Origin: an uncultured Clostridia bacterium
GTDB lineage: Bacteria > Bacillota > Clostridia > TANB77 > CAG-508
Direction of reading: 5' to 3'
DNA: 19,050 nucleotides
Assembly (NCBI GenBank): GCA_948530865.1
Contig: CAOTKV010000015.1
Coordinates: forward strand, 29,480 to 48,529
Shown here one piece after another: positions 1-6,980 of the stretch. How positions within the stretch are numbered: the stretch's first letter is position 1; each line of letters opens with the position of its first letter. A program made the position numbers and the translations under genes. The notes below the pieces were generated by a model that ran no database searches, had not been told where the DNA came from, and saw only the letters and a list, made by a program, of their open reading frames with translations.

Positions 1-20
1 TTTAATATTTATTTATATTC

Positions 21-557
21 TTATTTATTTTCTTTGTTTATTTCAGATATTTGTGTTGCTATATATTTACTTGCACTAGACCCTATTGCCATATAAAGTG
101 CTGTATCTGAAAGAAATTCATCATCTGCAGCTTCTTTTAAACTAAACTTTTTTCCAATTGCAATAACAGTATTAAAAGTTGAATCATATAAATCACTAAA
201 AAAGTTTAAGGTTTCTTCAACAGAAGTTCTTTGAATTCTTAAAGTTATTAAATGTTTAATTTCTGAAATTGGCAAACATTGCTTTAATGTACATATCATA
301 ATTAGATATGCAATATGTTCTCTTGAATATTTTTTCTTTATTGGTGCTGGCATAATTCCCAATTTAACATAGTTATTTATCATTGAATGTGTAACAATTA
401 CAGAATTTTCATCTGTTTTGTGAAACGATAAATATTTATCCATCAAGGCAATTACTTGATCCATATATAAATCTATTTCTGGTAATTCATCCCAATATGG
501 TATTTTATGTTTTATTATTTTAAAATAATCTTCAAACTTCTTTTCTTTTTTTGACAC
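21..557 (-). CDS. DUF1836 domain protein, MerR-like DNA-binding regulator
   Basis: This 178-aa protein fits the DUF1836 family of Firmicutes, which is predicted to bind DNA through a MerR-like winged helix; target genes are unknown. The recognisable core is residues 54-105, with the phrases MINNYVKLGIMPAPIKKKYS and REHIAYLIMICTLKQ, typical of the family. The rest is helical with no membrane segment or signal peptide. The start is GTG at 557, chosen because GAGG lies 7 bases upstream. It has its own promoter (590-618), so although it follows the ktr operon on the same strand it is probably transcribed separately as well. Family assignment is confident; the regulatory role is inferred from the fold only. 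Confidence 0.8.
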   Translation of the reverse strand: MSKKEKKFEDYFKIIKHKIPYWDELPEIDLYMDQVIALMDKYLSFHKTDENSVIVTHSMINNYVKLGIMPAPIKKKYSREHIAYLIMICTLKQCLPISEIKHLITLRIQRTSVEETLNFFSDLYDSTFNTVIAIGKKFSLKEAADDEFLSDTALYMAIGSSASKYIATQISEINKENK

Positions 558-589
558 AATTATACCTCTTTTACTAACAAATATATACT

Positions 590-618
590 ATAATAGCATA
601 ATTTTCTTAATTTTTCAA
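590..618 (-). promoter_or_regulatory. Sigma-A-type promoter of the DUF1836 gene
   Basis: On the minus strand TTGAAA (618-613) is followed after exactly 17 bases by TATTAT (595-590). The predicted transcription start falls about 25 bases upstream of the GTG start at 557. Confidence 0.65.
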
Positions 619-631
619 GACTGTGTCTACT

Positions 632-1153
632 CTAATGAATTACATTTGCTAAAATACCAAATGAAAGCAACATCATAATTATACTTGCCATAAAAATACC
701 AACCATAACTGCTAAAAATGTTTTCTTTCTATCCATATTAAGAACAGATGCGATTAATGAACCAGTCCAAGCACCAGTTCCAGGAAGTGGAATTCCTACA
801 AAAAGTACGACTCCTAGATATCCAAATTTTTCAATTTGACCTTTATGCTTTTCAACTTTTTCATCTAACCAATTAGCTATTTTATTGAATAATTTAATTT
901 TGCTTTTTTTCATCCAAGCTAATATTTTTGTAATTAATAATAAAATAAATGGTACTGGTAAAACATTTCCAATTATACTTATTATATAACTTTTTACTGG
1001 ATCCAATCCTATTAAAGCTGCTGCAAGCAAGCCTCCTCTTAGTTCAAGAATTGGTAATAATGATATTATAAACACTAATATTTCTTTTCCATAAGCAATA
1101 GAAGTTAAACCTCCAAAGGCACTAATCATTGCTCCTACTAATTTTTCACTCAT
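632..1153 (-). CDS. COG2426 / small multidrug export-like membrane protein
   Basis: A 173-aa hydrophobic protein of the COG2426 (Sm_multidrug_ex, PF06695) family. The family name implies drug export but the function is not established. Visible family signatures are ELRGG near residue 38 and PLPGTGAWTGSL near residue 123, between several membrane-spanning helices; a basic and acidic stretch (WLDEKVEKHKGQIEKFG) forms a cytoplasmic loop. An in-frame ATG exists at 1183, but the start at 1153 is preferred: AAGGAGG lies just upstream, at 1162-1168, and overlaps the stop codon of the preceding RCK gene. This overlap suggests translational coupling to the potassium operon. No clear terminator follows. 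Confidence 0.8.
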   Translation of the reverse strand: MSEKLVGAMISAFGGLTSIAYGKEILVFIISLLPILELRGGLLAAALIGLDPVKSYIISIIGNVLPVPFILLLITKILAWMKKSKIKLFNKIANWLDEKVEKHKGQIEKFGYLGVVLFVGIPLPGTGAWTGSLIASVLNMDRKKTFLAVMVGIFMASIIMMLLSFGILANVIH

Positions 1154-1166
1154 CCTTTTTTCCTCC

Positions 1167-1580
1167 TTATTGTTCCATATCAAGTATTTTTTTTGCTGTT
1201 AATTCTCCAACAAACTCTTCTGGAAAAACAACTTCATCTATATTTAATTTATTTAGTATCTGTTTATGATATCTATCCCCAGCTTTTGCTATAATATGTT
1301 TTACACCTGCTTCTTGCAATGCCATGCAAGAAAGTATACTAGCAGTAACATTTTCTCCAAAGCAGACAACTCCAACATCAAAATCTTTTAATGGTACTTT
1401 ATTCCATGCCTCTTCTGAAGTTACATCTATACATATTGCTTTTGTAACATAGTTACTAACTCTTTCTACTATTTTAATATCATTATCGATAGCTAAAACT
1501 TCAAACTTTGAATCTGATAATTTCTTGGCAATACTTATTCCATATTTTCCTAATCCAACTATTACACATTGTTTTTTCAT
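1167..1580 (-). CDS. Short KtrA/TrkA-type RCK subunit (N-terminal domain only)
   Basis: The 137-aa product is the cytoplasmic RCK_N (TrkA-N) subunit that gates a Ktr potassium channel by binding ADP/ATP. The Rossmann fold is clear: GLGKYG at residues 9-14, an acidic residue (D32) at the end of strand 2, then the crossover helix region (HKQILNKLNIDEVVFPEE, 105-122). KtrA/KtrC proteins are usually about 220 aa because a C-terminal RCK_C lobe follows; here the frame stops soon after the N lobe. The stop codon is embedded in the ribosome binding site of the next gene, which looks natural rather than a recent truncation. The start has AAAGGAGAA upstream and lies 20 bases after ktrB. The pairing with the membrane subunit makes the role secure; regulation by c-di-AMP through RCK_C would be impossible. 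Confidence 0.85.
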   Translation of the reverse strand: MKKQCVIVGLGKYGISIAKKLSDSKFEVLAIDNDIKIVERVSNYVTKAICIDVTSEEAWNKVPLKDFDVGVVCFGENVTASILSCMALQEAGVKHIIAKAGDRYHKQILNKLNIDEVVFPEEFVGELTAKKILDMEQ

Positions 1581-1600
1581 TAAATTTTATTCTCCTTTAC

Positions 1601-2890
1601 TTATAATATTACATTTTCACTTGGATAATCTATATATTTATCTTTACTATTTTCATTTATAAATACTAATACAAATGAAAGTGGACTTACCCTTCCAATA
1701 AACATCAACAATAATAATATATTTTCTCCAATAATATTTACTGTACTATAATCTGTAATTGTTAAACCTGTGTTACTAATAGCAGACACTGCTTCAAATA
1801 TAATATTTAGTAAATTAATTCTATTATAATGATAAAAAACAGTACATGCTATTGTTATTATTAATGCAAATAACATAAAAATCGTGATTGCCCTTCTTAT
1901 TGCAGAGTTTGGTATTTTCTTCCAAAACATTATTGTTTCATCTTTTCCTTTTAATGTTGAAACAATAGTTGAAATTAGTACAGCAATTGTTACCATTTTT
2001 ACACCACCTGATGTTGAAGTTGGTGAACCTCCTATGAACATTAAAATGATAAAAATAAATTTACTCTCAAATGTAAAGTTTGGTAAGTCTACAACAGAAA
2101 ATCCAGTTGATCTCGAAGTAGACACCATAAATAAGCTATTTAATATTGAAATATTAGGTTCTAATATTTTTATTGCAATTGTAGGAACAACTAAAAGTAT
2201 TAATGAATATGTTAATATTATTTTTGTTTGTAGCTTCAATCTACTAAATTTTCTACTTTTATTATTTCTTACATCCTCAATTACAAGTATTCCAATACTT
2301 CCTAATAACATTAAAGCAATCATTATAAATTGTGTATAAATATCATTTGCAAATATTCTTAAACTACTTCCGCCAAATAAATCAAATCCACAGTTGCTAA
2401 ATGCAGATATTGTATGAAAAATACTATACCAAATTCCTTTAAAAAATCCCAATAATGGGATAAATCTTATAGCTAGTAATATTATTCCAAAAGCTTGTAC
2501 TTCTAACATTATTTTTCCAATAAATATAGAATGTTCTTTTATTTGACCATAACTATCACTACTAATATTATCATTTATAACTAATATATCAGACATTTTC
2601 ATTTTCTTATTTTTTATACTCCAAAAATAAGATACAAAAATTATAAATCCCATTGCTCCTATTTCCATTAATATTGCAAGTATAATTTGTCCCCAAAAAT
2701 TAAATTGTTCTACTAAAGGACCTTTTGTAAAACCCGTTGTAGTAAGCCCAGATGTTGCTGTAAATAAGGCATCTCTAAATGTAATTTCTTTATAATTACA
2801 AACTGGCAAGCATAATATAATAGAAGCTACTAAAATTATAAACGCGAATCCTATTATTGGTATTAAATATGTTCTTTTGTTTCTTAACAT
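1601..2890 (-). CDS. ktrB: Ktr/Trk-type potassium uptake membrane subunit
   Basis: A 429-aa polytopic membrane protein of the TrkH/KtrB superfamily, which forms the potassium pore by four M1-P-M2 repeats. Four selectivity-filter loops are visible: TTTGF (50-54), SNCGF (165-169), RSTGF (260-264) and SNTGL (372-376). The gating loop of the third repeat is present as GGSPTSTSGGVK (287-298). Length matches KtrB rather than the longer TrkH. It is the first gene of an operon with the short RCK subunit and the COG2426 protein. The ATG start follows GGAGAGAGG at a normal distance. Ion coupling (sodium or proton) cannot be read from the sequence. Confidence 0.9.
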   Translation of the reverse strand: MLRNKRTYLIPIIGFAFIILVASIILCLPVCNYKEITFRDALFTATSGLTTTGFTKGPLVEQFNFWGQIILAILMEIGAMGFIIFVSYFWSIKNKKMKMSDILVINDNISSDSYGQIKEHSIFIGKIMLEVQAFGIILLAIRFIPLLGFFKGIWYSIFHTISAFSNCGFDLFGGSSLRIFANDIYTQFIMIALMLLGSIGILVIEDVRNNKSRKFSRLKLQTKIILTYSLILLVVPTIAIKILEPNISILNSLFMVSTSRSTGFSVVDLPNFTFESKFIFIILMFIGGSPTSTSGGVKMVTIAVLISTIVSTLKGKDETIMFWKKIPNSAIRRAITIFMLFALIITIACTVFYHYNRINLLNIIFEAVSAISNTGLTITDYSTVNIIGENILLLLMFIGRVSPLSFVLVFINENSKDKYIDYPSENVIL

Positions 2891-2921
2891 TTTTGCCTCT
2901 CTCCATTAATTACTAACACAT

Positions 2922-2951
2922 ATTATATACTTAACTTAGTATAAAAGTAAA
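2922..2951 (-). promoter_or_regulatory. ktr operon promoter with a dyad in the spacer
   Basis: On the minus strand TTTACT (2951-2946) and TATAAT (2927-2922) are separated by 18 bases. Most of that spacer is an inverted repeat, TATACT-N6-AGTATA (2926-2943), which touches the -10 box and looks like a repressor operator. The operator role is inference. Confidence 0.55.
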
Positions 2952-2955
2952 TACA

Positions 2956-2985
2956 CCCTCAAAAACTATTTCTAGAATTTGAGGG
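2956..2985 (-). terminator. Probable terminator after the small membrane gene pair
   Basis: CCCTCAAA (2956-2963) pairs with TTTGAGGG (2978-2985) around a 14-base loop. On the minus strand the stem is followed by a moderately T-rich stretch, so it fits a terminator for the gene ending at 3003; the T tract is interrupted, so strength is uncertain. Confidence 0.55.
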
Positions 2986-3002
2986 CGCATACCAACAAAA
3001 GA

Positions 3003-3242
3003 TTATTTATCAAAGAGCATTGCATCTCCTGCGACACCTAATATTAATGCGCAAAAGCATGACATTGGAAGAAAGAAAAAGAATTTACACAATACAAGTA
3101 CAACATCTTTTACTGTAACTCCCACTTTGACATATGCAATTATATCAAAAATAGGTTCCAAGAAACAGAGCCATCCGCTAATATAAATTACAATGGCAAT
3201 GGCACCTATGAGTAACAAGATCCCTATCAGCCGTCTTTTCAT
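3003..3242 (-). CDS. Small membrane protein of unknown function, intact paralogue
   Basis: This 79-aa hydrophobic protein is not one I recognise. It starts MKRRLIGILLLIG, a basic N-terminus followed by a membrane segment (about residues 5-28), and has a second hydrophobic region around residues 45-72. It aligns along its whole length with the frameshifted copy just upstream (shared GWL at 24-26, a D near 33, AMLF/AMIV near the end), so the two arose by tandem duplication. The start is supported by AGAAAGGTAGG upstream. Codon use is visibly richer in G and C than in neighbouring genes, which may indicate transfer. Two-helix architecture could fit a small toxin, holin-like or accessory membrane peptide, but nothing decides this. 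Confidence 0.6.
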   Translation of the reverse strand: MKRRLIGILLLIGAIAIVIYISGWLCFLEPIFDIIAYVKVGVTVKDVVLVLCKFFFFLPMSCFCALILGVAGDAMLFDK

Positions 3243-3270
3243 ATGATACCTACCTTTCTGTTTAATAAAA

Positions 3271-3511
3271 CTAATCTTCAGAAACTATCATAGCAACTCC
3301 AGTTGTTCCCAGCACCACGGCTATAACTTCTACAATAGGCACACCAATAACCATCTTTCGTATGGCTATGGCAATATCCATTGCAACAGAACCAGCCTTA
3401 ATTGCTTCGATTAAGTCTACGATTGCTTTAACAAAGAACAACCATCCTCCAACATACAACCCCTCCAATGATTACAACTACGAGTAACAGAAAACCGAGT
3501 ATCCGTTTCAT
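3271..3511 (-). pseudogene. Frameshifted paralogue of the adjacent 79-aa membrane protein
   Basis: From ATG at 3511 (AAAGGAA upstream) the frame reads MKRILGFLLLVVVIIGG and then runs to an early stop at 3428 (27 aa). The matching remainder (LYVGGWLFFVKAIVDL...) is in the +1 frame and continues to 3271. Removing one G from the GGGG run at 3460-3463 gives a 79-aa protein, exactly the length of the neighbouring paralogue and colinear with it. Without the shift only a 65-aa ORF with a TTG start at 3468 remains, and it has lost its first membrane helix. This may be a mutation, an assembly error in a short homopolymer, or a programmed or slippage-based switch. Confidence 0.7.
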
Positions 3512-3571
3512 ATTCTTTTTCCTTTCTCTTAAATTGGATTTTATATCGAGTAACATTAATATCATATCATA

Positions 3572-3596
3572 AAAGCCCTTGATATTCAAGGGCTTT
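3572..3596 (-). terminator. Rho-independent terminator of the GGDEF operon
   Basis: AAAGCCCTT and AAGGGCTTT form a strong stem (extended by GA/TC) with a three-base loop, 10 bases past the stop codon at 3606. On the minus strand it is followed by TTTTAT. Confidence 0.75.
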
Positions 3597-3605
3597 AGTA
3601 TTTGT

Positions 3606-4535
3606 TTAAAATCTTCTTTTATTTATTACATATGTACTTCCTAAAATAGCTTTAGCTTTATGTTTTATTTGACTTGCTATCTCTCCTATTTCAAGAGTTG
3701 TTTTATAAATCTTGGAATCTACTTCTAACACTGCAATTGAAAGTGAAGTTAGTGGAAATTGTTCTATTATTCCACGCCTATTTGCAACTTCTACAAATCC
3801 TCTCTCAGCATCAACTTCATTATAAAAATCTACTGTATATTTATCAAACTCTGCAATAATATTTTTACAAACTTCTTCATAATCAGTTGGGCTAATTATT
3901 GCAACAAAATCATCTCCACCGATATGTCCTACAAAATTATCATTATTTGGTATTTGATGTATATGTTTAGTTATTGTTCTAGCAGTAAATTTTATTATTT
4001 CATCTCCATTTGAAAAACCATAAACATCATTATAAGCTTTAAAATTGTCTAAATCAAAATAAAGAATTGCAAATTTTTCTTTATTTAATAACCTTTTCTT
4101 CATTTCAGCTTGTATTTGAACATTTCCTGGCAATCCTGTAAGTGGACTAATTCTTCTATTTTTAGATAATAAATCAACTATATTTTTTATTGTATAATAG
4201 AAATATTCTTCATCAATAGGCTTTTTTATAAAATATTCAACATCTGTTTTTAAAACTTCTACAATATGCTCTCTATCTCTATTAGAACTTACAACTATTA
4301 TTGGTGTAATACTATTATCCTCATTTGATCTAATTGATTTACAAAATTCCACTATATTAGCATTTGCAGTATCTTCATCAATTATTATTAATGCTGGAAT
4401 ATTTCTAAGTGCAACTTCAATATCAGAAGTTTTAACTGATGTAAATTTGTATTCATCAAGTTCTCTTTTAAAACTTTGTTTCAAATTTTCAATTAATTCA
4501 TTATTATTATCAATTATATATATATCTTGAACCAT
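3606..4535 (-). CDS. Response-regulator-like REC-GGDEF protein, possible diguanylate cyclase
   Basis: The 309-aa protein has an N-terminal receiver-like domain (residues 4-122) and a C-terminal GGDEF domain (127-305). In the receiver, D53 is the likely phosphoacceptor and KKP (104-106) the conserved lysine, but only one of the usual acidic pair is seen (D9, followed by N). The GGDEF part has PLTGLPGN (131-138), YFDLDNFKAYND (159-170) with the metal-binding aspartates, and the signature motif as GGDDF (206-210) rather than GGDEF or GGEEF. No RxxD inhibitory site is visible before it. It likely makes or senses a cyclic dinucleotide; activity is uncertain because of the motif change. It lies 23 bases after the Ig-repeat protein gene, so the two probably form an operon. 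The start has AGGGAG upstream. Confidence 0.8.
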   Translation of the reverse strand: MVQDIYIIDNNNELIENLKQSFKRELDEYKFTSVKTSDIEVALRNIPALIIIDEDTANANIVEFCKSIRSNEDNSITPIIVVSSNRDREHIVEVLKTDVEYFIKKPIDEEYFYYTIKNIVDLLSKNRRISPLTGLPGNVQIQAEMKKRLLNKEKFAILYFDLDNFKAYNDVYGFSNGDEIIKFTARTITKHIHQIPNNDNFVGHIGGDDFVAIISPTDYEEVCKNIIAEFDKYTVDFYNEVDAERGFVEVANRRGIIEQFPLTSLSIAVLEVDSKIYKTTLEIGEIASQIKHKAKAILGSTYVINKRRF

Positions 4536-4558
4536 ATAAACTCCCTGTAATAATATGA

Positions 4559-5794
4559 TTATTCCCCTTGTAATTCTACTGTTTTAACATTTTCTGTATT
4601 GTTTACTCCAATAACAGTAAATGTTATTCTATTATTTCCTTCAACTAATGGTAATTCTTGTATTTCTATTTCTGTTGGATTTTCTTCTGGTAAATCAACA
4701 GAATAGTCAACATCATTAATATTTAAAGCAACTTCTTTTATTCCTTCTACATAACTTGCTGATATTTTTGCCTTTTTATGGTCATCTTCCCATCTTTCAA
4801 TATTAATAATTATGTTTTCATTCATATTTCTTTCTTCTTCAGGTACTTCTACTTCATCTGGAATAATTTCTTGTGGTACTTCAAGTACAGTTTGTTCAAC
4901 GCTAGTTGCCTTTACTTTTAATGATACATTTCCTTCTGGTAGATCAAATCCAAAACTTAATTTTGTTTTATCTTCTTCTAAAGGAACTTCTTGTTCTTGT
5001 CCATTAACTGTTAATATTACTTTTTCTAATCCTTTTTCATGTGAACATTCTACATCAACATGTTTTTTATCTGATGAAACAATTATTTTTATTTCTGGAT
5101 TTGTAACTCCATTATATGTTCTATTTTCTGTAGTTGTTTGTTGATTAGCATCAACTGCAATAATTGTTAAATCATTTTCACCTTTTAATATTTCTATTTC
5201 AAATTCAATTTTCTTTTTACTTTCATCTCTTTCTTCAATTTTAATTTCTTCTTCATTATTCCATTTATATGTTACATAAGCAATTTCAGTTTCATCTGTT
5301 GCAATTACTCTTAATTTATTACCATCTGGTTCTAGTTCAATCACTGGATTAATAATATCTGTTCCGTTTTCTGAATTAATTGTTTCTTTATGTACTGTTT
5401 CTGCTCCATCAACATCAATTACTTTTACTGTTAATGTATGTTGTCCTGCTGGAAGTGGTACTTCAATTTTCTTTTCAGAAGAGCCATCCCCTTTATCCGT
5501 TGTTTCTTTATCATCATCCCATTTATAAATAATTTTTTCAATTGCCTTATCATGACTAACACTTATCATTGCTGTTGTATCTAATTTTTCAATCTGTATT
5601 TTGGCTTCAATTGGAGCTTGTGATACTTTATCATTTTCTGTTTTATTTTTCTTAAAAAAACCATAGGCACCAATTACTATAAAGCATAATGCAAAAATAA
5701 TAAGTATTAAAGCAAATACTCTAACAATTTTATCTGAACCAGATGATCCGCCACCTGAATTTTTTACTGGGTTATACTCTAATATTTGGTTCAT
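4559..5794 (-). CDS. Membrane-anchored protein with about four Ig-like repeats
   Basis: A 411-aa protein with a short cytoplasmic N-terminus rich in Gly/Ser (GGGSSGS), one membrane helix (about residues 25-46), and an extracytoplasmic region built of roughly four related beta-sandwich repeats (about 61-138, 148-226, 231-306, 325-408). Each repeat shows the pattern of an Ig/cadherin-like domain, for example YVTYKWNNEEE with LKGENDLTIIAVD, and VILTVNGQEQ with LPEGNVSLKVKA. An acidic, proline-containing linker (IIPDEVEVPEEE) precedes repeat four. No enzyme domain or LPXTG anchor is present. A GTG at 5800 is possible, but ATG at 5794 is 8 bases from AGGAG and is preferred. It is the first gene of an operon with the GGDEF protein. 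Adhesion or envelope scaffolding is inferred only. Confidence 0.7.
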   Translation of the reverse strand: MNQILEYNPVKNSGGGSSGSDKIVRVFALILIIFALCFIVIGAYGFFKKNKTENDKVSQAPIEAKIQIEKLDTTAMISVSHDKAIEKIIYKWDDDKETTDKGDGSSEKKIEVPLPAGQHTLTVKVIDVDGAETVHKETINSENGTDIINPVIELEPDGNKLRVIATDETEIAYVTYKWNNEEEIKIEERDESKKKIEFEIEILKGENDLTIIAVDANQQTTTENRTYNGVTNPEIKIIVSSDKKHVDVECSHEKGLEKVILTVNGQEQEVPLEEDKTKLSFGFDLPEGNVSLKVKATSVEQTVLEVPQEIIPDEVEVPEEERNMNENIIINIERWEDDHKKAKISASYVEGIKEVALNINDVDYSVDLPEENPTEIEIQELPLVEGNNRITFTVIGVNNTENVKTVELQGE

Positions 5795-5829
5795 ATACAC
5801 AACTCCTCATCTTATCTTACTTCAAAAAA

Positions 5830-5858
5830 ATTATATCATATGCAAATTTTATTGTAAA
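5830..5858 (-). promoter_or_regulatory. Sigma-A-type promoter of the Ig-repeat/GGDEF operon
   Basis: On the minus strand TTTACA (5858-5853) and TATAAT (5835-5830) are separated by exactly 17 bases, about 35 bases upstream of the start at 5794. Confidence 0.75.
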
Positions 5859-5883
5859 CACAAAAAATTACCTTTTTATACAA

Positions 5884-6067
5884 AAAATTGCTATTTGTGT
5901 AAGTAATTTTTTGCACTTTTTTATTAAAGCTTTGTAGAATAATTTAAAAATTTAAAGTGACGCGCAGTTTGGAGCGTTAGCGACGGCAAGAAAAGATAAA
6001 TTTTTAGAATTATCTACAAAGCATAATTTAATATAGGTAAAAAATTACTCACACAAATAATAATTTT
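5884..6067. repeat. Palindromic MITE-like element, copy A
   Basis: A 184-bp non-coding element with terminal inverted repeats of about 29 bases (three mismatches) whose core reads TATTTGTGTGAGTAATTTT when read inward. A second internal inverted pair of 26 bases, beginning GCTTTGTAGAATAATTTA, lies at 5929-5954 and 5997-6022, so the whole unit can fold into one long hairpin. The middle (5955-5996) is strikingly GC-rich (GACGCGCAGTTTGGAGCG). It is homologous to copy B, which lies in reverse orientation at 17228-17421. No ORF or transposase is inside, so any movement would need an enzyme supplied elsewhere. It sits between the divergent Ig-repeat and CAP genes. Confidence 0.8.
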
Positions 6068-6118
6068 ATGTTTAAAATTTCCCTATCTGTCTAAAATCTC
6101 ATTATAAGGAGGAAGCCT

Positions 6119-6868
6119 ATGAAAGATTTTTTATTAAAAAATAAAGTTACAATTATTTTATGTTCAGTAATTTTAATCTTACTTATTGGAATATTTGCAA
6201 AAAGCTTTGGAATGGATGCATATGAGTCTGTTGAACATTCTCTTGGTATTGTTAACACAGATTACTTAAATATGAGAAGCGGAGCTGGAATAGATTTTAC
6301 ATCAATAGACTTATTAAATAGAAATGAATATGTAAGAATTTTTGGAAAAATTGGAGACTGGTATATTATTCAAAATGAAGAAAATCAGATTGGTACAGCT
6401 CATAGTAAGTACATTAATTTAGCTGATGAGCAAAAAGCTGCAACTACTAATAGTGAAAACATTGAAAGTGTTTCTACTGTAAATTTAACATCAGATGAAA
6501 CAACATTGCTTTCTATAATAAATGAAGAAAGAACAAAAAATAATTTACCACATCTAGAAATTGATGAAAGCTTGCAAAATGTTGCAAAATTAAAGGCTAA
6601 TGATTTAGTACAAAACAACTATTTTTCTCATATTTCACCAACATATGGAACACCTTTTGAAATGTTAAAATCAAATAATATTTCTTATAAAACTGCTAGT
6701 GAAAATATTGCTGGGAATTCTGATATAAAATCAGCATTTGATGCTTGGATATCTTCTGAGTCTCACAAAGCAAATATTCTAAGTAATGAGTACAATTACA
6801 CTGGTATTGCTGTTGTTGATAGTATTGCTTATGGAAAAGTTATTGTAGAGCTTTTTGTTGGAAAATAA
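6119..6868 (+). CDS. Membrane-anchored or secreted SH3b-CAP domain protein
   Basis: A 249-aa envelope protein. Residues 9-28 form a membrane segment or uncleaved signal. Residues 42-101 are a bacterial SH3 domain (LNMRSGAGIDF, GDWYII), a fold that commonly binds the cell wall. Residues 128-247 are a CAP (SCP/PR-1, YkwD-like) domain: INEERTKNNLPHL, then H171 in YFSHISP, E195 in ASENIAGN, and H216 in SSESHKANIL, which are the usual conserved cavity residues. The domains are joined by a Ser/Thr/Asn-rich linker. The biochemical activity of bacterial CAP proteins is not settled. AAGGAGG 5 bases before ATG at 6119 gives the start. The gene stands alone between repeat copy A and an orphan gene. Confidence 0.85.
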   Translation: MKDFLLKNKVTIILCSVILILLIGIFAKSFGMDAYESVEHSLGIVNTDYLNMRSGAGIDFTSIDLLNRNEYVRIFGKIGDWYIIQNEENQIGTAHSKYINLADEQKAATTNSENIESVSTVNLTSDETTLLSIINEERTKNNLPHLEIDESLQNVAKLKANDLVQNNYFSHISPTYGTPFEMLKSNNISYKTASENIAGNSDIKSAFDAWISSESHKANILSNEYNYTGIAVVDSIAYGKVIVELFVGK

Positions 6869-6869
6869 C

Positions 6870-6898
6870 TTTAAATTAACATAAAATCGTGATATAAT
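6870..6898 (+). promoter_or_regulatory. Probable promoter of the 199-aa orphan gene
   Basis: TTTAAA (6870-6875), 17 bases, TATAAT (6893-6898), about 80 bases before the ATG at 6981. The -10 is perfect; the -35 matches four of six positions. Confidence 0.5.
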
Positions 6899-6980
6899 AA
6901 TGTTAACTTGTACATTGTTTGATGGAAATCAATTGCATTAATATCTTTTAAAAAAATAAGTATTTTTTGGAGGTAATTAG

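Noticed and set aside
1884..2339. Plus-strand open frame of 151 codons inside the potassium channel gene
   Set aside because: It is antisense to ktrB, whose four filter motifs prove the minus-strand reading; the plus frame has no ribosome binding site and no recognisable domain.
3428..3511. Independent 27-aa peptide gene
   Set aside because: Its sequence is the exact N-terminal counterpart of the 79-aa paralogue, so it is better explained as the front half of a frameshifted gene.
4812..5144. Plus-strand open frame of 110 codons opposite the Ig-repeat gene
   Set aside because: Its Ser/Thr/Phe-rich sequence is the complement of the acidic, lysine-rich repeats; no start signals.
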